This document shows, in pieces, positions 48,976 to 59,375 of a stretch of 64,000 bases of DNA. The stretch is from Zygosaccharomyces rouxii (taxonomy: Eukaryota; Ascomycota; Saccharomycetes; Saccharomycetales; Saccharomycetaceae): assembly GCF_000026365.1 (NCBI RefSeq), contig NC_012993.1, positions 310,001 through 374,000 on the forward strand, in the 5' to 3' direction. Made by a program: the position numbers and the translations under genes. A model generated the notes under the pieces. That model searched no databases. It was not told where the DNA came from and saw nothing but the letters and a program-made list of their open reading frames with translations. Each line of letters begins with the position of its first letter. Position 1 is the first letter of the stretch.

Positions 48976-51846
48976 TCAAAGCTGCAATTTTTCTTTGAAA
49001 AGTTTCTCCACCTCGGCGACAGCATCTCCGGCAGCGGTTGGTTTGTCCCCCATACCTTGGAAAACGTTACCTCTACCACCAGCTTTTCCACCAATGATAC
49101 CAGAAACCTGCTTAGCAACAGTTGATCCGTCAATGCCCTTAGATAGTGCAGCATCTGAGATGTAGCAACCGTGGGCAATTTTGCCCTCAGGATCGTTACC
49201 TGTGAACAAATAAATAGACTTATCCTTAGCAGAGGATTTCACATAGTTAACAGCTTCTGTGATAGCCTTAGCGTTTGTAGGAATGTCAACGAACTTTGCC
49301 AAAAATTGGGAGTTTTCATTCTTGGCGAAATATTCCTTGACTTCATCCAAGGTCTTCTTAGACTCTTGTTTGGCTCTAGTTTTGATCTCATCCTTGACCA
49401 CTTTTTCGATCTTGGCAAATTTGGTCTTTAGTTCTTGCTTGGATACTACTGAAATAGACAATTGACCCAATTTGACACTCAATTCTTTCAATTTCTTTTC
49501 CTTTAGGGGTGAGAATGGCAATCTATCAACAGCATTTAATTCTTTGTCGAATTCGTTGGCAATTCTTTGAGCTTCATAGGCTTCTGAACCGGTCACGGCA
49601 ACGATACGTCTGATACCCTTGGCGATACCACTTTCTTCCAAGATAACGAAAACTTTAATGTCCCCAGTCTTAACGACGTGTGTACCACCGCAAAACTCTA
49701 CAGAATATTTGGACCATTCTTCATTAGATGGGTTAGCCAATAAATCATCCACTGATTTACCCACGGAAACCACACGAACAGGGTCTGGATAAGTTTCACC
49801 AAAGACAGCACGAACACCATAGATACTTTTAGCATCAGTAAGGGGTACATCCTTGTAATAAACAGACATGTTCTCTTTTATTTGTTTGTTACAAATATCT
49901 TCCACTTTGAGAATCTCATCAGCAGCCATACCTTTTTTGTGAGAGAAATCGAATCTGAGCTTCTCTGGAGCCACGAGAGAACCTTTTTGTTCAATATCAT
50001 TGCCCAAAACTTCTCTTAGGGCGAAGTTTAAAATGTGAGTACCAGTGTGGTTGTTCTTGATTGGGAAACGACGCAATTCATCATAAGATGCAATAATTTT
50101 ATTACCAACCGACAATTTTCCTTCAAGTAACGAACCAGTGTGGAAGACGAACCCATTGTACAATTGCACATTTTCCACGTTGAATTCAGCGACATCGTCG
50201 ATGACAAGTTTACCGGTGTCGTATTCTTGACCACCTTGTTCTGCGTAGAAACAAGTCTTGTCTAGAATAACACCATATTTCTTACCAGGTTCAGAGATTT
50301 CGTTGACGAACTTGGTACCATCGTGCAATTTCAAAATGGTGGAATCCACATTTTCCATGCCGTATTTGTATTCATCCTTAGTCTTAGGCACGTTTTCACC
50401 GTTCAATTCGGAGATTTCATGAACGTTTAATTTCAAAACTTCAGCACCATCTTTTTTACCACCTCTCTTAGAAGCTTCATAAGATTCTTGCTTGGCCTTT
50501 TCAAAGCCTGGACCATCGATAGTCAAGCCCTTTTCTTCAGCCATCAATTCAGTCAAATCCACTGGGAAACCGTAAGTATCGTACAATCTCCAGACTTGTA
50601 ACCCGTCTAAGGTCTTTTTACCTGAGCTAGTAGCAGCGTCAGCGTATTTTTCGAATAATCTTTCACCACGGTCCAAGGTCTTGGCAAATGAAACTTCTTC
50701 TTCGTTCAAAATTTCGAACAAGTAGGATGGATCCTTAGCAACTTCAGGGAAGATATCTTGAACTTGAGAAATCAAAGTTGGCACCAATCTGGAAAAGAAA
50801 TCCCCAATTGGATAGTTCATGTATTTACGAGCGAAACGAGCACCTCTTCTTAAAATACGTCTCAAGACGTAGCCTCTACCTTCATTATTTGGTACACCAC
50901 CATCAGCAATTGCGAACACCAAAGTACGAACGTGATCAGCCAAAACTCTATAAGCGGTATCTATACCATCAGTATCTTCAGCACCAAATTTACCAGCATA
51001 TGGTCTCACGCCGGTGACCTCATGAATACGTGCAAATAGCGGTGTGAAAACATCAGTGTCGTAATTCGATCTGTAATCTTGTAAAATGGAAACCACTCTT
51101 TCGAATCCCATACCGGTATCGATGTGTTTTGCTGGCAATGGTTTTAAACTACCATCTTGTTCTCTGTTGAATTGCATAAACACAAGGTTCCAAACTTCCA
51201 AAACATCGGGATCATCCATGTTGACCAAAGAAGCAGCATTTCTACCACCAATTCTGTCGAAATGAATTTCAGAACAAGGTCCACAGGGGCCCTGATCACC
51301 CATTTCCCAGAAATTATCCTCAGCATTACCAGGCAAAATATGACTTTCGTCCACACCGACAGACTTCCATAATTCAAAGGCTTCCATATCAGCTTCTAAT
51401 CCATTTTTTGGATCACCTTCGAAATAAGTAACATATAGTCTGTCTGCAGGTAAACCGTAAACTTTAGTCAACAATTCCCAAGCGTAGGAAATTGCACCTT
51501 GCTTGAAATAATCACCAAAGGACCAATTACCCAACATTTCAAAAAAAGTGTGGTGATAAGAATCCTTACCTACATCTTCTAAATCGTTGTGCTTACCACC
51601 GGCTCTAATACATTTTTGAGAGTTGTATGCACGTTTCAAATGGTAAAAATCAGAGGACGGATCCACAGTACCCAGAAAGATTGGCTTGTACTGATTCATA
51701 CCAGCATTGGCAAACAAAAGTGTTGGATCATCGTAAGGAACCACTGGTGATGATGCAACAAATTTATGGTCCTTGGATTTGAAAAAATCTAGAAAAGCCT
51801 TACGCACATTAGTGGCAGTCCACTTCTCCCTATCACCAATAGTCAT
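48976..51846 (-). CDS. ALA1: Alanyl-tRNA synthetase, cytosolic form
   Basis: 956 residues from the first ATG (51844-51846, MTIGDREKW). Class II catalytic core with [14 protein letters not shown] and [16 protein letters not shown] motifs in the first 450 residues. The editing domain has HTGTH near 599 and CGGTH near 720, the metal-binding motifs that clear mischarged Ser/Gly. A C-Ala domain closes the protein and ends with [15 protein letters not shown]. Upstream in-frame codons extend 23 residues to an ACG that may start a mitochondrial isoform (separate entry). Codon use is strongly biased as in highly expressed yeast genes. Divergent from KRE5 as in YOR335C-YOR336W. Confidence 0.98.
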   Translation of the reverse strand: MTIGDREKWTATNVRKAFLDFFKSKDHKFVASSPVVPYDDPTLLFANAGMNQYKPIFLGTVDPSSDFYHLKRAYNSQKCIRAGGKHNDLEDVGKDSYHHTFFEMLGNWSFGDYFKQGAISYAWELLTKVYGLPADRLYVTYFEGDPKNGLEADMEAFELWKSVGVDESHILPGNAEDNFWEMGDQGPCGPCSEIHFDRIGGRNAASLVNMDDPDVLEVWNLVFMQFNREQDGSLKPLPAKHIDTGMGFERVVSILQDYRSNYDTDVFTPLFARIHEVTGVRPYAGKFGAEDTDGIDTAYRVLADHVRTLVFAIADGGVPNNEGRGYVLRRILRRGARFARKYMNYPIGDFFSRLVPTLISQVQDIFPEVAKDPSYLFEILNEEEVSFAKTLDRGERLFEKYADAATSSGKKTLDGLQVWRLYDTYGFPVDLTELMAEEKGLTIDGPGFEKAKQESYEASKRGGKKDGAEVLKLNVHEISELNGENVPKTKDEYKYGMENVDSTILKLHDGTKFVNEISEPGKKYGVILDKTCFYAEQGGQEYDTGKLVIDDVAEFNVENVQLYNGFVFHTGSLLEGKLSVGNKIIASYDELRRFPIKNNHTGTHILNFALREVLGNDIEQKGSLVAPEKLRFDFSHKKGMAADEILKVEDICNKQIKENMSVYYKDVPLTDAKSIYGVRAVFGETYPDPVRVVSVGKSVDDLLANPSNEEWSKYSVEFCGGTHVVKTGDIKVFVILEESGIAKGIRRIVAVTGSEAYEAQRIANEFDKELNAVDRLPFSPLKEKKLKELSVKLGQLSISVVSKQELKTKFAKIEKVVKDEIKTRAKQESKKTLDEVKEYFAKNENSQFLAKFVDIPTNAKAITEAVNYVKSSAKDKSIYLFTGNDPEGKIAHGCYISDAALSKGIDGSTVAKQVSGIIGGKAGGRGNVFQGMGDKPTAAGDAVAEVEKLFKEKLQL

Positions 51847-51915
51847 CTGAGAATGTAAAGTCCTGAAATTTCTTGAAATTATTCTGCTTGTATACAACGA
51901 CCTGGAACCAAACGT
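51847..51915 (-). other. ALA1: Likely non-AUG N-terminal extension of ALA1 (mitochondrial isoform)
   Basis: The frame is open upstream of the ATG to a TAA 5 codons above ACG 51913-51915 (codon -23). The 23 codons carry four Arg and no acidic residue ([19 protein letters not shown]), like a mitochondrial presequence. ACG has A at -3 (AAA ACG). S. cerevisiae ALA1 makes its mitochondrial form from ACG codons at -25 and -24. A TTG at -17 has a poorer context (T at -3). Confidence 0.75.
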
Positions 51916-52189
51916 TTTGAAAAAAATCTTTTACTATAAAAAAGCGTCTCTAACCAGAAGCCTGTCGTAGATATTATCCTGTCTACTTCTCAAGCTCTAA
52001 AATTAACCCTAAGAGCGCCAAAGTTCCAATACTATCTTCAGTATTTCTACTTTTTAGTATTGGTTTCTTTCTCATCTCATCTTCTCGAGACAAAGGATGA
52101 AAAAAATATGTGAACACGCGTACTAAAGGACCTCTGAACTTCAGATGATATGATAAGAAACTGAGTATTGCGAAAGGCTTGGAAGTCCA
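51916..52189. promoter_or_regulatory. Divergent ALA1-KRE5 promoter
   Basis: Shared spacer of divergent genes (343 bp counted from the ALA1 ATG). An MCB-type ACGCGT lies at 52116-52121 on the KRE5 side, which would fit G1/S control by MBF if used. Confidence 0.4.
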
Positions 52190-55100
52190 ATGAAGTTGAT
52201 AACGGCGGGAATTGTCTTTTTGACAGTGCTCAAAACTGTAGTATGCCTGTCAGTTTCTTTACAGTCCGCTAGTGTTTCTGAGAGGTTTAAAATATGGACG
52301 ATTGCTCAACACCTATTTCGAGGTGATAAAAAAGGTATCCTGGCAACAGTATACCCACTAGTAATGCAGTTGGATGAGGACTTAGAGGATACACCTGTTG
52401 CGAATCTTTGTGAAGTGGTTAGTGCTCGTTTGTCCGAACTGGGGGAGCTAGACTTAGCCTCGTTGATGCCGCTGTATTGTCAATGGTACCCAATGGGACT
52501 TCCTTTTCCCAGTAGCTACGACCATTTAAAGAGTGAAACATATTTTGTGTTGAATAATAAAAGGTATGACCACTCTGACGATGTATTCTACTTGAAATCT
52601 GGAGAGTTGAAGAAACAGGCCCAGATGCCAGATGAGGCAGTGGTGGCGGTTAACGACGTGATCATTGGCAATAATCCAGAGGCCCCTATAGTGTATTTCT
52701 ATGGATGCCCAGATGATGACGAAGCCACTTTTGAAGAATTCAACAGAAATTTGTATTCTGAAGCTACGGAGACCGGTAAACTGAGATTTATATGGAGGTC
52801 TACCTGCCATGTAAGGAATGATACAGAGATTGGGCCCTTCCCAGTGGAACTGAGTATTCGCGATGGGAAAAGTAATATTGATGTTTTACCGATAGATCAT
52901 CTAGGGGTTCCTCATCAATTTGACAAATCGAAATATGGCCTAATTAACCCTACAACGAATCAGTTAAGCGATCTTGATCTAAAAGTGGCTCACTTAATTG
53001 CACAGAAGTACAACTCCAGCAAAGACTTTAACTCTACGCTGGACTATGCAAGAGGGATTATCAACAATTTTCCGCTGTTGGTTCCTGAATTAATCACCAT
53101 GAAGAACAATACAGAGGCTATTATGGACAGTAATACAAATCTGACCGAATCTGGTGTGGATCATAAATTGCTTGGACTTTTCATCAACGGTGAAAATTGG
53201 AGATTCTCCTCACTTGACCAATATACATTGCTTAATGCCCTAGAATCAGAGTATCGCAGATTGAAACAGCTATTATCGGGTCTGGTTAAAATGTACTCAA
53301 AATCAACTTTGGTAACTGCCAAAGATCTCATAACAAAGTTTTCACAAATCTCTATCCCCAATTTACAGCAATCGCAACCTATCAAGGTAGATCTGCATAG
53401 AATTTCCGGGTTCTCTGAAAGTGTCATATATTTCAACGATATCGAAATAGACGACCAGTACAGAGAACTCACAACTGATATTAACAAATTCTTTGAAAAA
53501 TCTAAATTTGGTGAAATACCGGAATATAGACACAACTGGAACGAGTTGATCTTCGTGATCGATTTCAACAATTTGGAAGATCCGGATACTAAATTAGCTC
53601 TAGATGGTCTCAAACGTGCAATTGGTGTTATCACTCAAGGTTACCCCCAAAGAATAGGATTATTGCCGCTCAACACCGGAGCTTCTGATGACATTATTAG
53701 AAAAATCTACGAATTGAAAGACAGAGATTTGTTGGAATTAGAAGATTTCTTGGGAAATGAATTAATTAGAGGTCGTACAATTTCCTCTGATTATACCAAT
53801 ACACCAGGAGTTGCTAAACTTCTAAGAAACCTTCAAATTAATGAAACATCGATTATTATCAATGGGGAAATCTATCCTTTCAGAAAAAACACTTGGCATT
53901 ATTTAATTGCTAAGACTATCAAGAAAGATGTAGGCTACTTAAAAAGAGAGTTGAGAAAGTACATTAGGCACGATGGCGAAAAGGCGCAACCGATCATAGA
54001 CGTGAGAGGGGTTCTACATATGAAGTCTTCCGAAACTAGACATATGAAATACACGCCGGATTATTTTGCAGATTCTACTTACACTACGTTGGATAACTCG
54101 GCTTTACAAGTATGGGATGAAAGAATTTTAGAATATGTTAAAGGCAAGGAATACAACCTGTTGCATACTATCACTCTTGTGGATGACTTTAACACTTTAC
54201 AGGCGTTAAAAAGGTTACACAATTTAATTGGAATAAAGTTTGTTGGTGTTAAGTTCAGGATAATCCATTCTGGAGCACTTGAATCCAATTGGAAGATTTT
54301 AAAGAAGATCTCATCTAAACCATCTTTCCTTAAAGAGTTGAAATCGTTGATCAAGAAATCTGCTCGTGTAATCTCCACCAATGAGTTAAATCGAAATGTT
54401 CTACAAAGCTGGCTAGTCGACTTGAAACCTGAGTTTCTTTCCGCCAAGTCCTTTATGCTAATTAACGGAAGATTTATTCATTTCGAGGAAAATGAAATCC
54501 CACAAATCAAATTGTTTGAAACAACTATTAAAAGAGAAGCTCAACGAACCATTGATGCCTTGGAAGCATTAGAAACAATTCTACCTGGGGTAACAAGCAA
54601 CAAAATCGATCCGGAATTCATGGAAAACATTTCTGCAACTCTAACAAAAATGTTCTATCAGGGGACAGAGCTTTATGGAAATGGTCCAGTATTCACGACC
54701 GAAAGCACGCTCTCAAGATTTGACATGTCTGAAATTTTACAGGTAAACAATTTTACCATTTTTGAAAGCAGCAATGACGGAGACAAACCTATTGATGTTG
54801 TTCTCGTCATAGATCCACTAGAGGAAAGGTCCCAAAGACTTCTTTCCCTAATCACTGACATACAACAGCTGCCTTTTCTCAATGTAAAAATTGTCATTTA
54901 CCCTACTGCAGATCTCAAATTTATGCCTATTGACAGAATTTATGTGCCCAATTTCCCGGATGAACTTGGCGGCAAATTAACTGATATTGAATCTAAATTC
55001 GATGTGGCAGTGGAGGTCCCGCGAAATTTTGTGTTGAATGATAATAAGAACGTTGGTGGATACTTAGTTGAAGTTCATGCCTTCGATGAGAGACAGCCAG

Positions 55101-56239
55101 TAAGTGAAGGAATAATCGATGGTTTGGGAAACGTATGCCTAGAGCTAGTTGATAGTACCGGAAAATCCGTAGATAAAACCGTTACTATGATGACATTTGG
55201 ATATGGTCAATTTATAGTTCCCAAACTAGGTTCCAATTTCACAATCAAGAGTTGTGATCCTCGGTACAAGGTAGTTTCCTTCTCTTCAGATGCTCGTGCC
55301 GATTACATGCCAATGGAATCTGTAAATGTCACAAGTTTAAATCCAGTGGTGACATATGTAAAATTGCAAAAGGTAGATGAAGTGGCCAAAATTACAGTAG
55401 AAGAAAGTGTTATCAATATTTTCACTATTCCAAAAAACGAGCATTCATTTGAGCAGGAGTACCAAAAAATGGTTTTGCACATCCTACACAGCCCACAGCA
55501 TGGTTATATGGGCGTCAAATTTTGGTTGTTAGATCAGCCATTTATTTCTCAATCCTTAAGAAAATTTATTGATGTCATCAATTTAGATCCAAAACTGGAT
55601 GGAAACATCGAACTTGTGAAATATGAATGGCCGCCATGGTTAAGGCCTCAAAGGTTTTTGGAACGAAGAATGGATGCCTACAAAATTCTATTTCTCGACC
55701 TCTTATTCCCACAATCAGTTTCTCGAATTATCTACATGGATCCTTCAATTTCCCAACTACCTGATCCTTTCAAGTTAAACGAAAAGGTAAAGACCAAGTT
55801 ACCCTTTGCAATGTACAAAATGGTCGGTCACGGCTACTGGGAAACTCATTACTGGGCCCAACGTCTTGGCGATCGAAATTTGAAATTCCATTCTGTGCAT
55901 CCGGCATTTGTGGTCAATCTACAACAATTGCGTGAATATAATGGCGGTAACAAATTAAGAATTCATTACCAAAGGTTATCTGCAGACGTACTTTCCCTCG
56001 CAAAAATTGATCAGGATCTAATTAACGACGCTCAAGAAGAAGTACCAATCCGCACCTTAAGCAGTTCTACAATAGTATTTCTGAATACGAAGAACCAAAA
56101 TTCGGTTAACGCCTGGCTAACGAACTTTCAAAAACTAGCAGCTAAAGAGGAGACCGCTGGTTTCGCTACTGATGAAAATCCGGGGATTAAACAAGAAGGT
56201 ACTAGAGAAACAATAGATCTCATGCACGATGAGTTGTGA
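52190..56239 (+). CDS. KRE5: ER protein Kre5 (UGGT-like, beta-1,6-glucan synthesis)
   Basis: 1349 residues (S. cerevisiae 1365). A cleavable signal peptide (KLITAGIVFLTVLKTVVCL) and the C-terminal HDEL place it in the ER lumen. The long N-terminal part resembles the thioredoxin-like folding sensor of UDP-glucose:glycoprotein glucosyltransferase. The C-terminal GT24-type domain, about 1085-1310, contains FWLLDQPFISQSLRKFID, YEWPPWLRPQ and RIIYMDPSI. Several N-x-S/T sites are present. Kre5 is needed for cell-wall beta-1,6-glucan; S. cerevisiae shows no classical UGGT reaction. Order ALA1-KRE5-TEA1 is that of YOR335C-YOR337W. Confidence 0.95.
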   Translation: MKLITAGIVFLTVLKTVVCLSVSLQSASVSERFKIWTIAQHLFRGDKKGILATVYPLVMQLDEDLEDTPVANLCEVVSARLSELGELDLASLMPLYCQWYPMGLPFPSSYDHLKSETYFVLNNKRYDHSDDVFYLKSGELKKQAQMPDEAVVAVNDVIIGNNPEAPIVYFYGCPDDDEATFEEFNRNLYSEATETGKLRFIWRSTCHVRNDTEIGPFPVELSIRDGKSNIDVLPIDHLGVPHQFDKSKYGLINPTTNQLSDLDLKVAHLIAQKYNSSKDFNSTLDYARGIINNFPLLVPELITMKNNTEAIMDSNTNLTESGVDHKLLGLFINGENWRFSSLDQYTLLNALESEYRRLKQLLSGLVKMYSKSTLVTAKDLITKFSQISIPNLQQSQPIKVDLHRISGFSESVIYFNDIEIDDQYRELTTDINKFFEKSKFGEIPEYRHNWNELIFVIDFNNLEDPDTKLALDGLKRAIGVITQGYPQRIGLLPLNTGASDDIIRKIYELKDRDLLELEDFLGNELIRGRTISSDYTNTPGVAKLLRNLQINETSIIINGEIYPFRKNTWHYLIAKTIKKDVGYLKRELRKYIRHDGEKAQPIIDVRGVLHMKSSETRHMKYTPDYFADSTYTTLDNSALQVWDERILEYVKGKEYNLLHTITLVDDFNTLQALKRLHNLIGIKFVGVKFRIIHSGALESNWKILKKISSKPSFLKELKSLIKKSARVISTNELNRNVLQSWLVDLKPEFLSAKSFMLINGRFIHFEENEIPQIKLFETTIKREAQRTIDALEALETILPGVTSNKIDPEFMENISATLTKMFYQGTELYGNGPVFTTESTLSRFDMSEILQVNNFTIFESSNDGDKPIDVVLVIDPLEERSQRLLSLITDIQQLPFLNVKIVIYPTADLKFMPIDRIYVPNFPDELGGKLTDIESKFDVAVEVPRNFVLNDNKNVGGYLVEVHAFDERQPVSEGIIDGLGNVCLELVDSTGKSVDKTVTMMTFGYGQFIVPKLGSNFTIKSCDPRYKVVSFSSDARADYMPMESVNVTSLNPVVTYVKLQKVDEVAKITVEESVINIFTIPKNEHSFEQEYQKMVLHILHSPQHGYMGVKFWLLDQPFISQSLRKFIDVINLDPKLDGNIELVKYEWPPWLRPQRFLERRMDAYKILFLDLLFPQSVSRIIYMDPSISQLPDPFKLNEKVKTKLPFAMYKMVGHGYWETHYWAQRLGDRNLKFHSVHPAFVVNLQQLREYNGGNKLRIHYQRLSADVLSLAKIDQDLINDAQEEVPIRTLSSSTIVFLNTKNQNSVNAWLTNFQKLAAKEETAGFATDENPGIKQEGTRETIDLMHDEL

Positions 56240-56582
56240 GCACACTGGAAGTAAATTAGAGAGAATGGAGATAACGAAACGGGAAACCAAATGAAGCCTT
56301 TCGATTCCTACGTCAAAGCGTTCCTCATCTCTGCAGCTCATCGCTTCCTTTTTTTTTTTTTCCTTCTTCCACGGCGTATAGTTGAAAAAAATTGAAAAAA
56401 TTCGTTCTTCCGACAGAATGAAATAATAGAATGAAATAAGAACAATAATAATAATAACAAAAAAAAAAAAGTCTTTAAGGGCCTTTTACCGTTACACTTG
56501 GCTATTACTGCTGACCCTTGATTATTTTCCTCATTGTCGCATTGAATTATTCCCGCCTGAATAGTTTACACGCTGTTGCGTT
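56240..56582. other. KRE5-TEA1 spacer
   Basis: 343 bp with A/T tracts and a short AAT repeat near 56441-56458. It serves as KRE5 terminator and TEA1 promoter. No gene seen. Confidence 0.5.
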
Positions 56583-58877
56583 ATGTGTTCGATCGACTTT
56601 GATTTGAATAATGTTGTAAAGCAGGAAACCATAGAAAATAATGCAGGGACTCACCAGGGCTTAAACCTTTTTAGCCAGCACCAACCCTCTCCAATACAAG
56701 TTCCACAACAGCAACAGCAACAACAACCTCAGTTTCAAGCTCAGTCCCAGCAACAACAACAACAAGTTCAATTACCCCCGGGAACTAAACGATTAGCATG
56801 TTCAAATTGTCGGAGAAGAAGAAAAAAATGTGATTTAAACTTCCCCTGTGGTAACTGCATTAAACTAAAGTTAACTTGCAATATAAATGGTGAAGATTTA
56901 AGAAAAAAAAGGTATTCAGCGTCATATGTCAAATCATTGGAATCACATATTGCATATTTGGAAAATTCTTTTAAAGATTTAGTGGAAAGAGCATGTCCAG
57001 AGGATTCAGATTTGAGAAAGAATTTAATGTTGGATGATATCGTATCTGGGTTTATGTCAGCGCCCTCAAATAGTGATAATAGTAATTTTAATAATAGACC
57101 CGCTGCCAGTATGGAGACAGATCCTATTGTGGATGAGGAAACAGATTCTATGAGGGCACTATTAGAATTTGCTGGTACAAAGAGAAACACAGTGACACCA
57201 GAGCTACCAACTGAACCTCCTGAAAAAAAGAAGAAGAAAACCTTCCACAAAGGATCTCTTTACCCTGATGATACGAAATCTCAATCCTTTACCAACTTGG
57301 CGGCGGCGCCTGCCATGATGGCTTTAGGTTCTTCAACTTCATCTTCATCTTCCCAAAATGAAATGTCAATTACAGCCGCGCTAGATAAAACAATCAGTGA
57401 TGAACGGATATCAGATTTAAAGAAAACGGTAATTGTAAGACCTTCAGGTGATGGGTTAAACCAAAATTCTTTGAATAATGATCCCAAAATTCTGAAATCA
57501 TTATCAAATTTTTACAGATGGCTCTACCCTGGTCATTTCATCTTTTTACACAGAGAAAGTTTCCTTTATGGGTTTTTCAATCATGCTAAAAACAACTACA
57601 GAGGTTCTCCTTATTGCTCCGTAGAGTTGATCTATGCCATGTGTGCGGTCGGATCGCGTCTTAGTAGTGATTTGCAACCTATGTCAGAGGAGTATTACGA
57701 AAGGTCAAAGACTGCACTTTTGAAGCTAGTCTTCGATGACCATAGTGTTGCGAGAATTACTACAGTACAAGCCCTATTCTGTTTAGCATTCTATGAATTG
57801 GGGAAAGGTGATACTCAGTTAGCATGGTACTTCTCAGGTCTAGCCATTAGAGTTGGATATGATATGGGATTCCAATTAGATCCTGAAGTTTGGATTACTG
57901 CAGACGATGATATCGTTACGGGCCGTACTAAATTGACTAAAAGTGAATTGAGAATCAGATCAAGAATTTATTGGGGGTGTTTCGTTGCAGATCATTTAAT
58001 TTCTTTGCTTTTGGGTAGAACAACTTCATTAAGCGTTAGTAACTCTACCATACCTGAGTCCGACGAATTACCAGAAATTGAGGGTGTAGAAGATTTTAGA
58101 TTTGCAAGTCAACATGTTTTACAAGTTTCATTACCATTGAAAAACATGATTATTTTATCGAGAATAGTACAAATTTTCACAACCCAAATTTTCATTGAAA
58201 CTTTGGAGACGAAACACAAAGTTGCCCATCTGATTAGATTTAATTTGAAAGTTTTCAACTGGAGACAATTACTGCCTGATTTTTTAAAATGGTCGAAGGA
58301 AAAATTAAGAGATCATGACATATCTACAGATCCAACAATCTCTTACTTCTGGTACCTGTACTATATCGTTCTCCTAACTTTTAACAAACCATTTATCGAA
58401 GACTGTGAAGAATCTAAAACCGTGGTTGGCGAATTGGTAGACGACGTTAAGATGCTGTTTGACGGATTTAGAATTAAATTTGGCGGATTCCAAAAGGCTA
58501 GTCTATGTCAGTTATACACTTGTCTACTGGCAATCAATTCCTTGATCAAACTGACATGCTATGCAGAAGTTGGTAGTGTAGGTGCAGGAACTAAATTTTC
58601 AGCAAGACCCCCACATACACCACAATGTGACCATTCGCCTCAATGCACTAAAAGGCTTGAACAGCTGGGGTTCTTCTCAAACGTCTTCCACTATCACATG
58701 TCACCGCAGTTCGGTTTACCAAAGAGACTACAGGAGGATGCCAAGTACAATTCGGAACAGGAGAAACAGACCGTCAATCAGGTCTGTAACTCCAGCTACA
58801 TCCACGATTTTACGCTGAGTAATGAAATTGACGACATGATTAAAGAACTGTTCGGCCTAGGAGATGTGCTGCTGTGA
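56583..58877 (+). CDS. TEA1: Zn2Cys6 transcription factor Tea1
   Basis: 764 residues (S. cerevisiae Tea1 759). A Gln-rich N-terminus precedes the binuclear zinc cluster at about 72-100 (ACSNCRRRRKKCDLNFPCGNC then CIKLKLTC). A linker (SASYVKSLESHIAYLENSF) forms the dimerisation coiled coil. The fungal transcription-factor middle homology region runs about 305-640 (FYRWLYPGHFIFLHRESFLYGF, LAFYELGKGDTQLAWYFSGLAIRVGYDMG). In S. cerevisiae Tea1 activates from Ty1 enhancer elements; the role without Ty1 is unknown. Follows KRE5 as YOR336W-YOR337W. Confidence 0.93.
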   Translation: MCSIDFDLNNVVKQETIENNAGTHQGLNLFSQHQPSPIQVPQQQQQQQPQFQAQSQQQQQQVQLPPGTKRLACSNCRRRRKKCDLNFPCGNCIKLKLTCNINGEDLRKKRYSASYVKSLESHIAYLENSFKDLVERACPEDSDLRKNLMLDDIVSGFMSAPSNSDNSNFNNRPAASMETDPIVDEETDSMRALLEFAGTKRNTVTPELPTEPPEKKKKKTFHKGSLYPDDTKSQSFTNLAAAPAMMALGSSTSSSSSQNEMSITAALDKTISDERISDLKKTVIVRPSGDGLNQNSLNNDPKILKSLSNFYRWLYPGHFIFLHRESFLYGFFNHAKNNYRGSPYCSVELIYAMCAVGSRLSSDLQPMSEEYYERSKTALLKLVFDDHSVARITTVQALFCLAFYELGKGDTQLAWYFSGLAIRVGYDMGFQLDPEVWITADDDIVTGRTKLTKSELRIRSRIYWGCFVADHLISLLLGRTTSLSVSNSTIPESDELPEIEGVEDFRFASQHVLQVSLPLKNMIILSRIVQIFTTQIFIETLETKHKVAHLIRFNLKVFNWRQLLPDFLKWSKEKLRDHDISTDPTISYFWYLYYIVLLTFNKPFIEDCEESKTVVGELVDDVKMLFDGFRIKFGGFQKASLCQLYTCLLAINSLIKLTCYAEVGSVGAGTKFSARPPHTPQCDHSPQCTKRLEQLGFFSNVFHYHMSPQFGLPKRLQEDAKYNSEQEKQTVNQVCNSSYIHDFTLSNEIDDMIKELFGLGDVLL

Positions 58878-59375
58878 AGAACGCTAGTCTCACACTCTTA
58901 AAGTCATTATTATTGTTATTGTCGTCATCACATGCGACGTTGACCCTTTGTGAGCATATGCTATGGGATGCGGAAGGAAGAACCGCTCTATTGAGGATAT
59001 CTCAACAACTACGAGGTCAATTGACCTGAAACAAACGCTCACGGGCAATTCAGCACTGTAGAAGCTCTGTATGCCATTGCTTAACTGCTAGCAAACACAT
59101 ATTGCCTACGAGTGACATACTCCCATTATCTACCTCATCGCTTTGTGCGAGCGTTTCCATTATTTCTCCGGAACTCTTTCTATCGTTTCTTTTTCTCACG
59201 GAGAGAAAAAAAAGACGCTCCCTGCGATGAGCCATCGTGCAAATCACATCGCATCGCATTTTCACTCATGGATTATAAATAGAGAGCGTATCTCATCTCA
59301 TCTCATCTCATCTCATCCATTTGCAATTGCTTACTAGTTAAACTATTAATCATTAGAGATTGTATTTCGATAATA
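58878..59375. promoter_or_regulatory. TEA1-FUN19 spacer with PAC-like sites
   Basis: 498 bp. A PAC-type GCGATGAG is at 59224-59231. A TCTCA repeat at 59291-59317 contains five CTCATC/GATGAG overlaps on the other strand and ends about 60 bp before the start codon. TATAAATAG is at 59274-59282. Confidence 0.55.
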
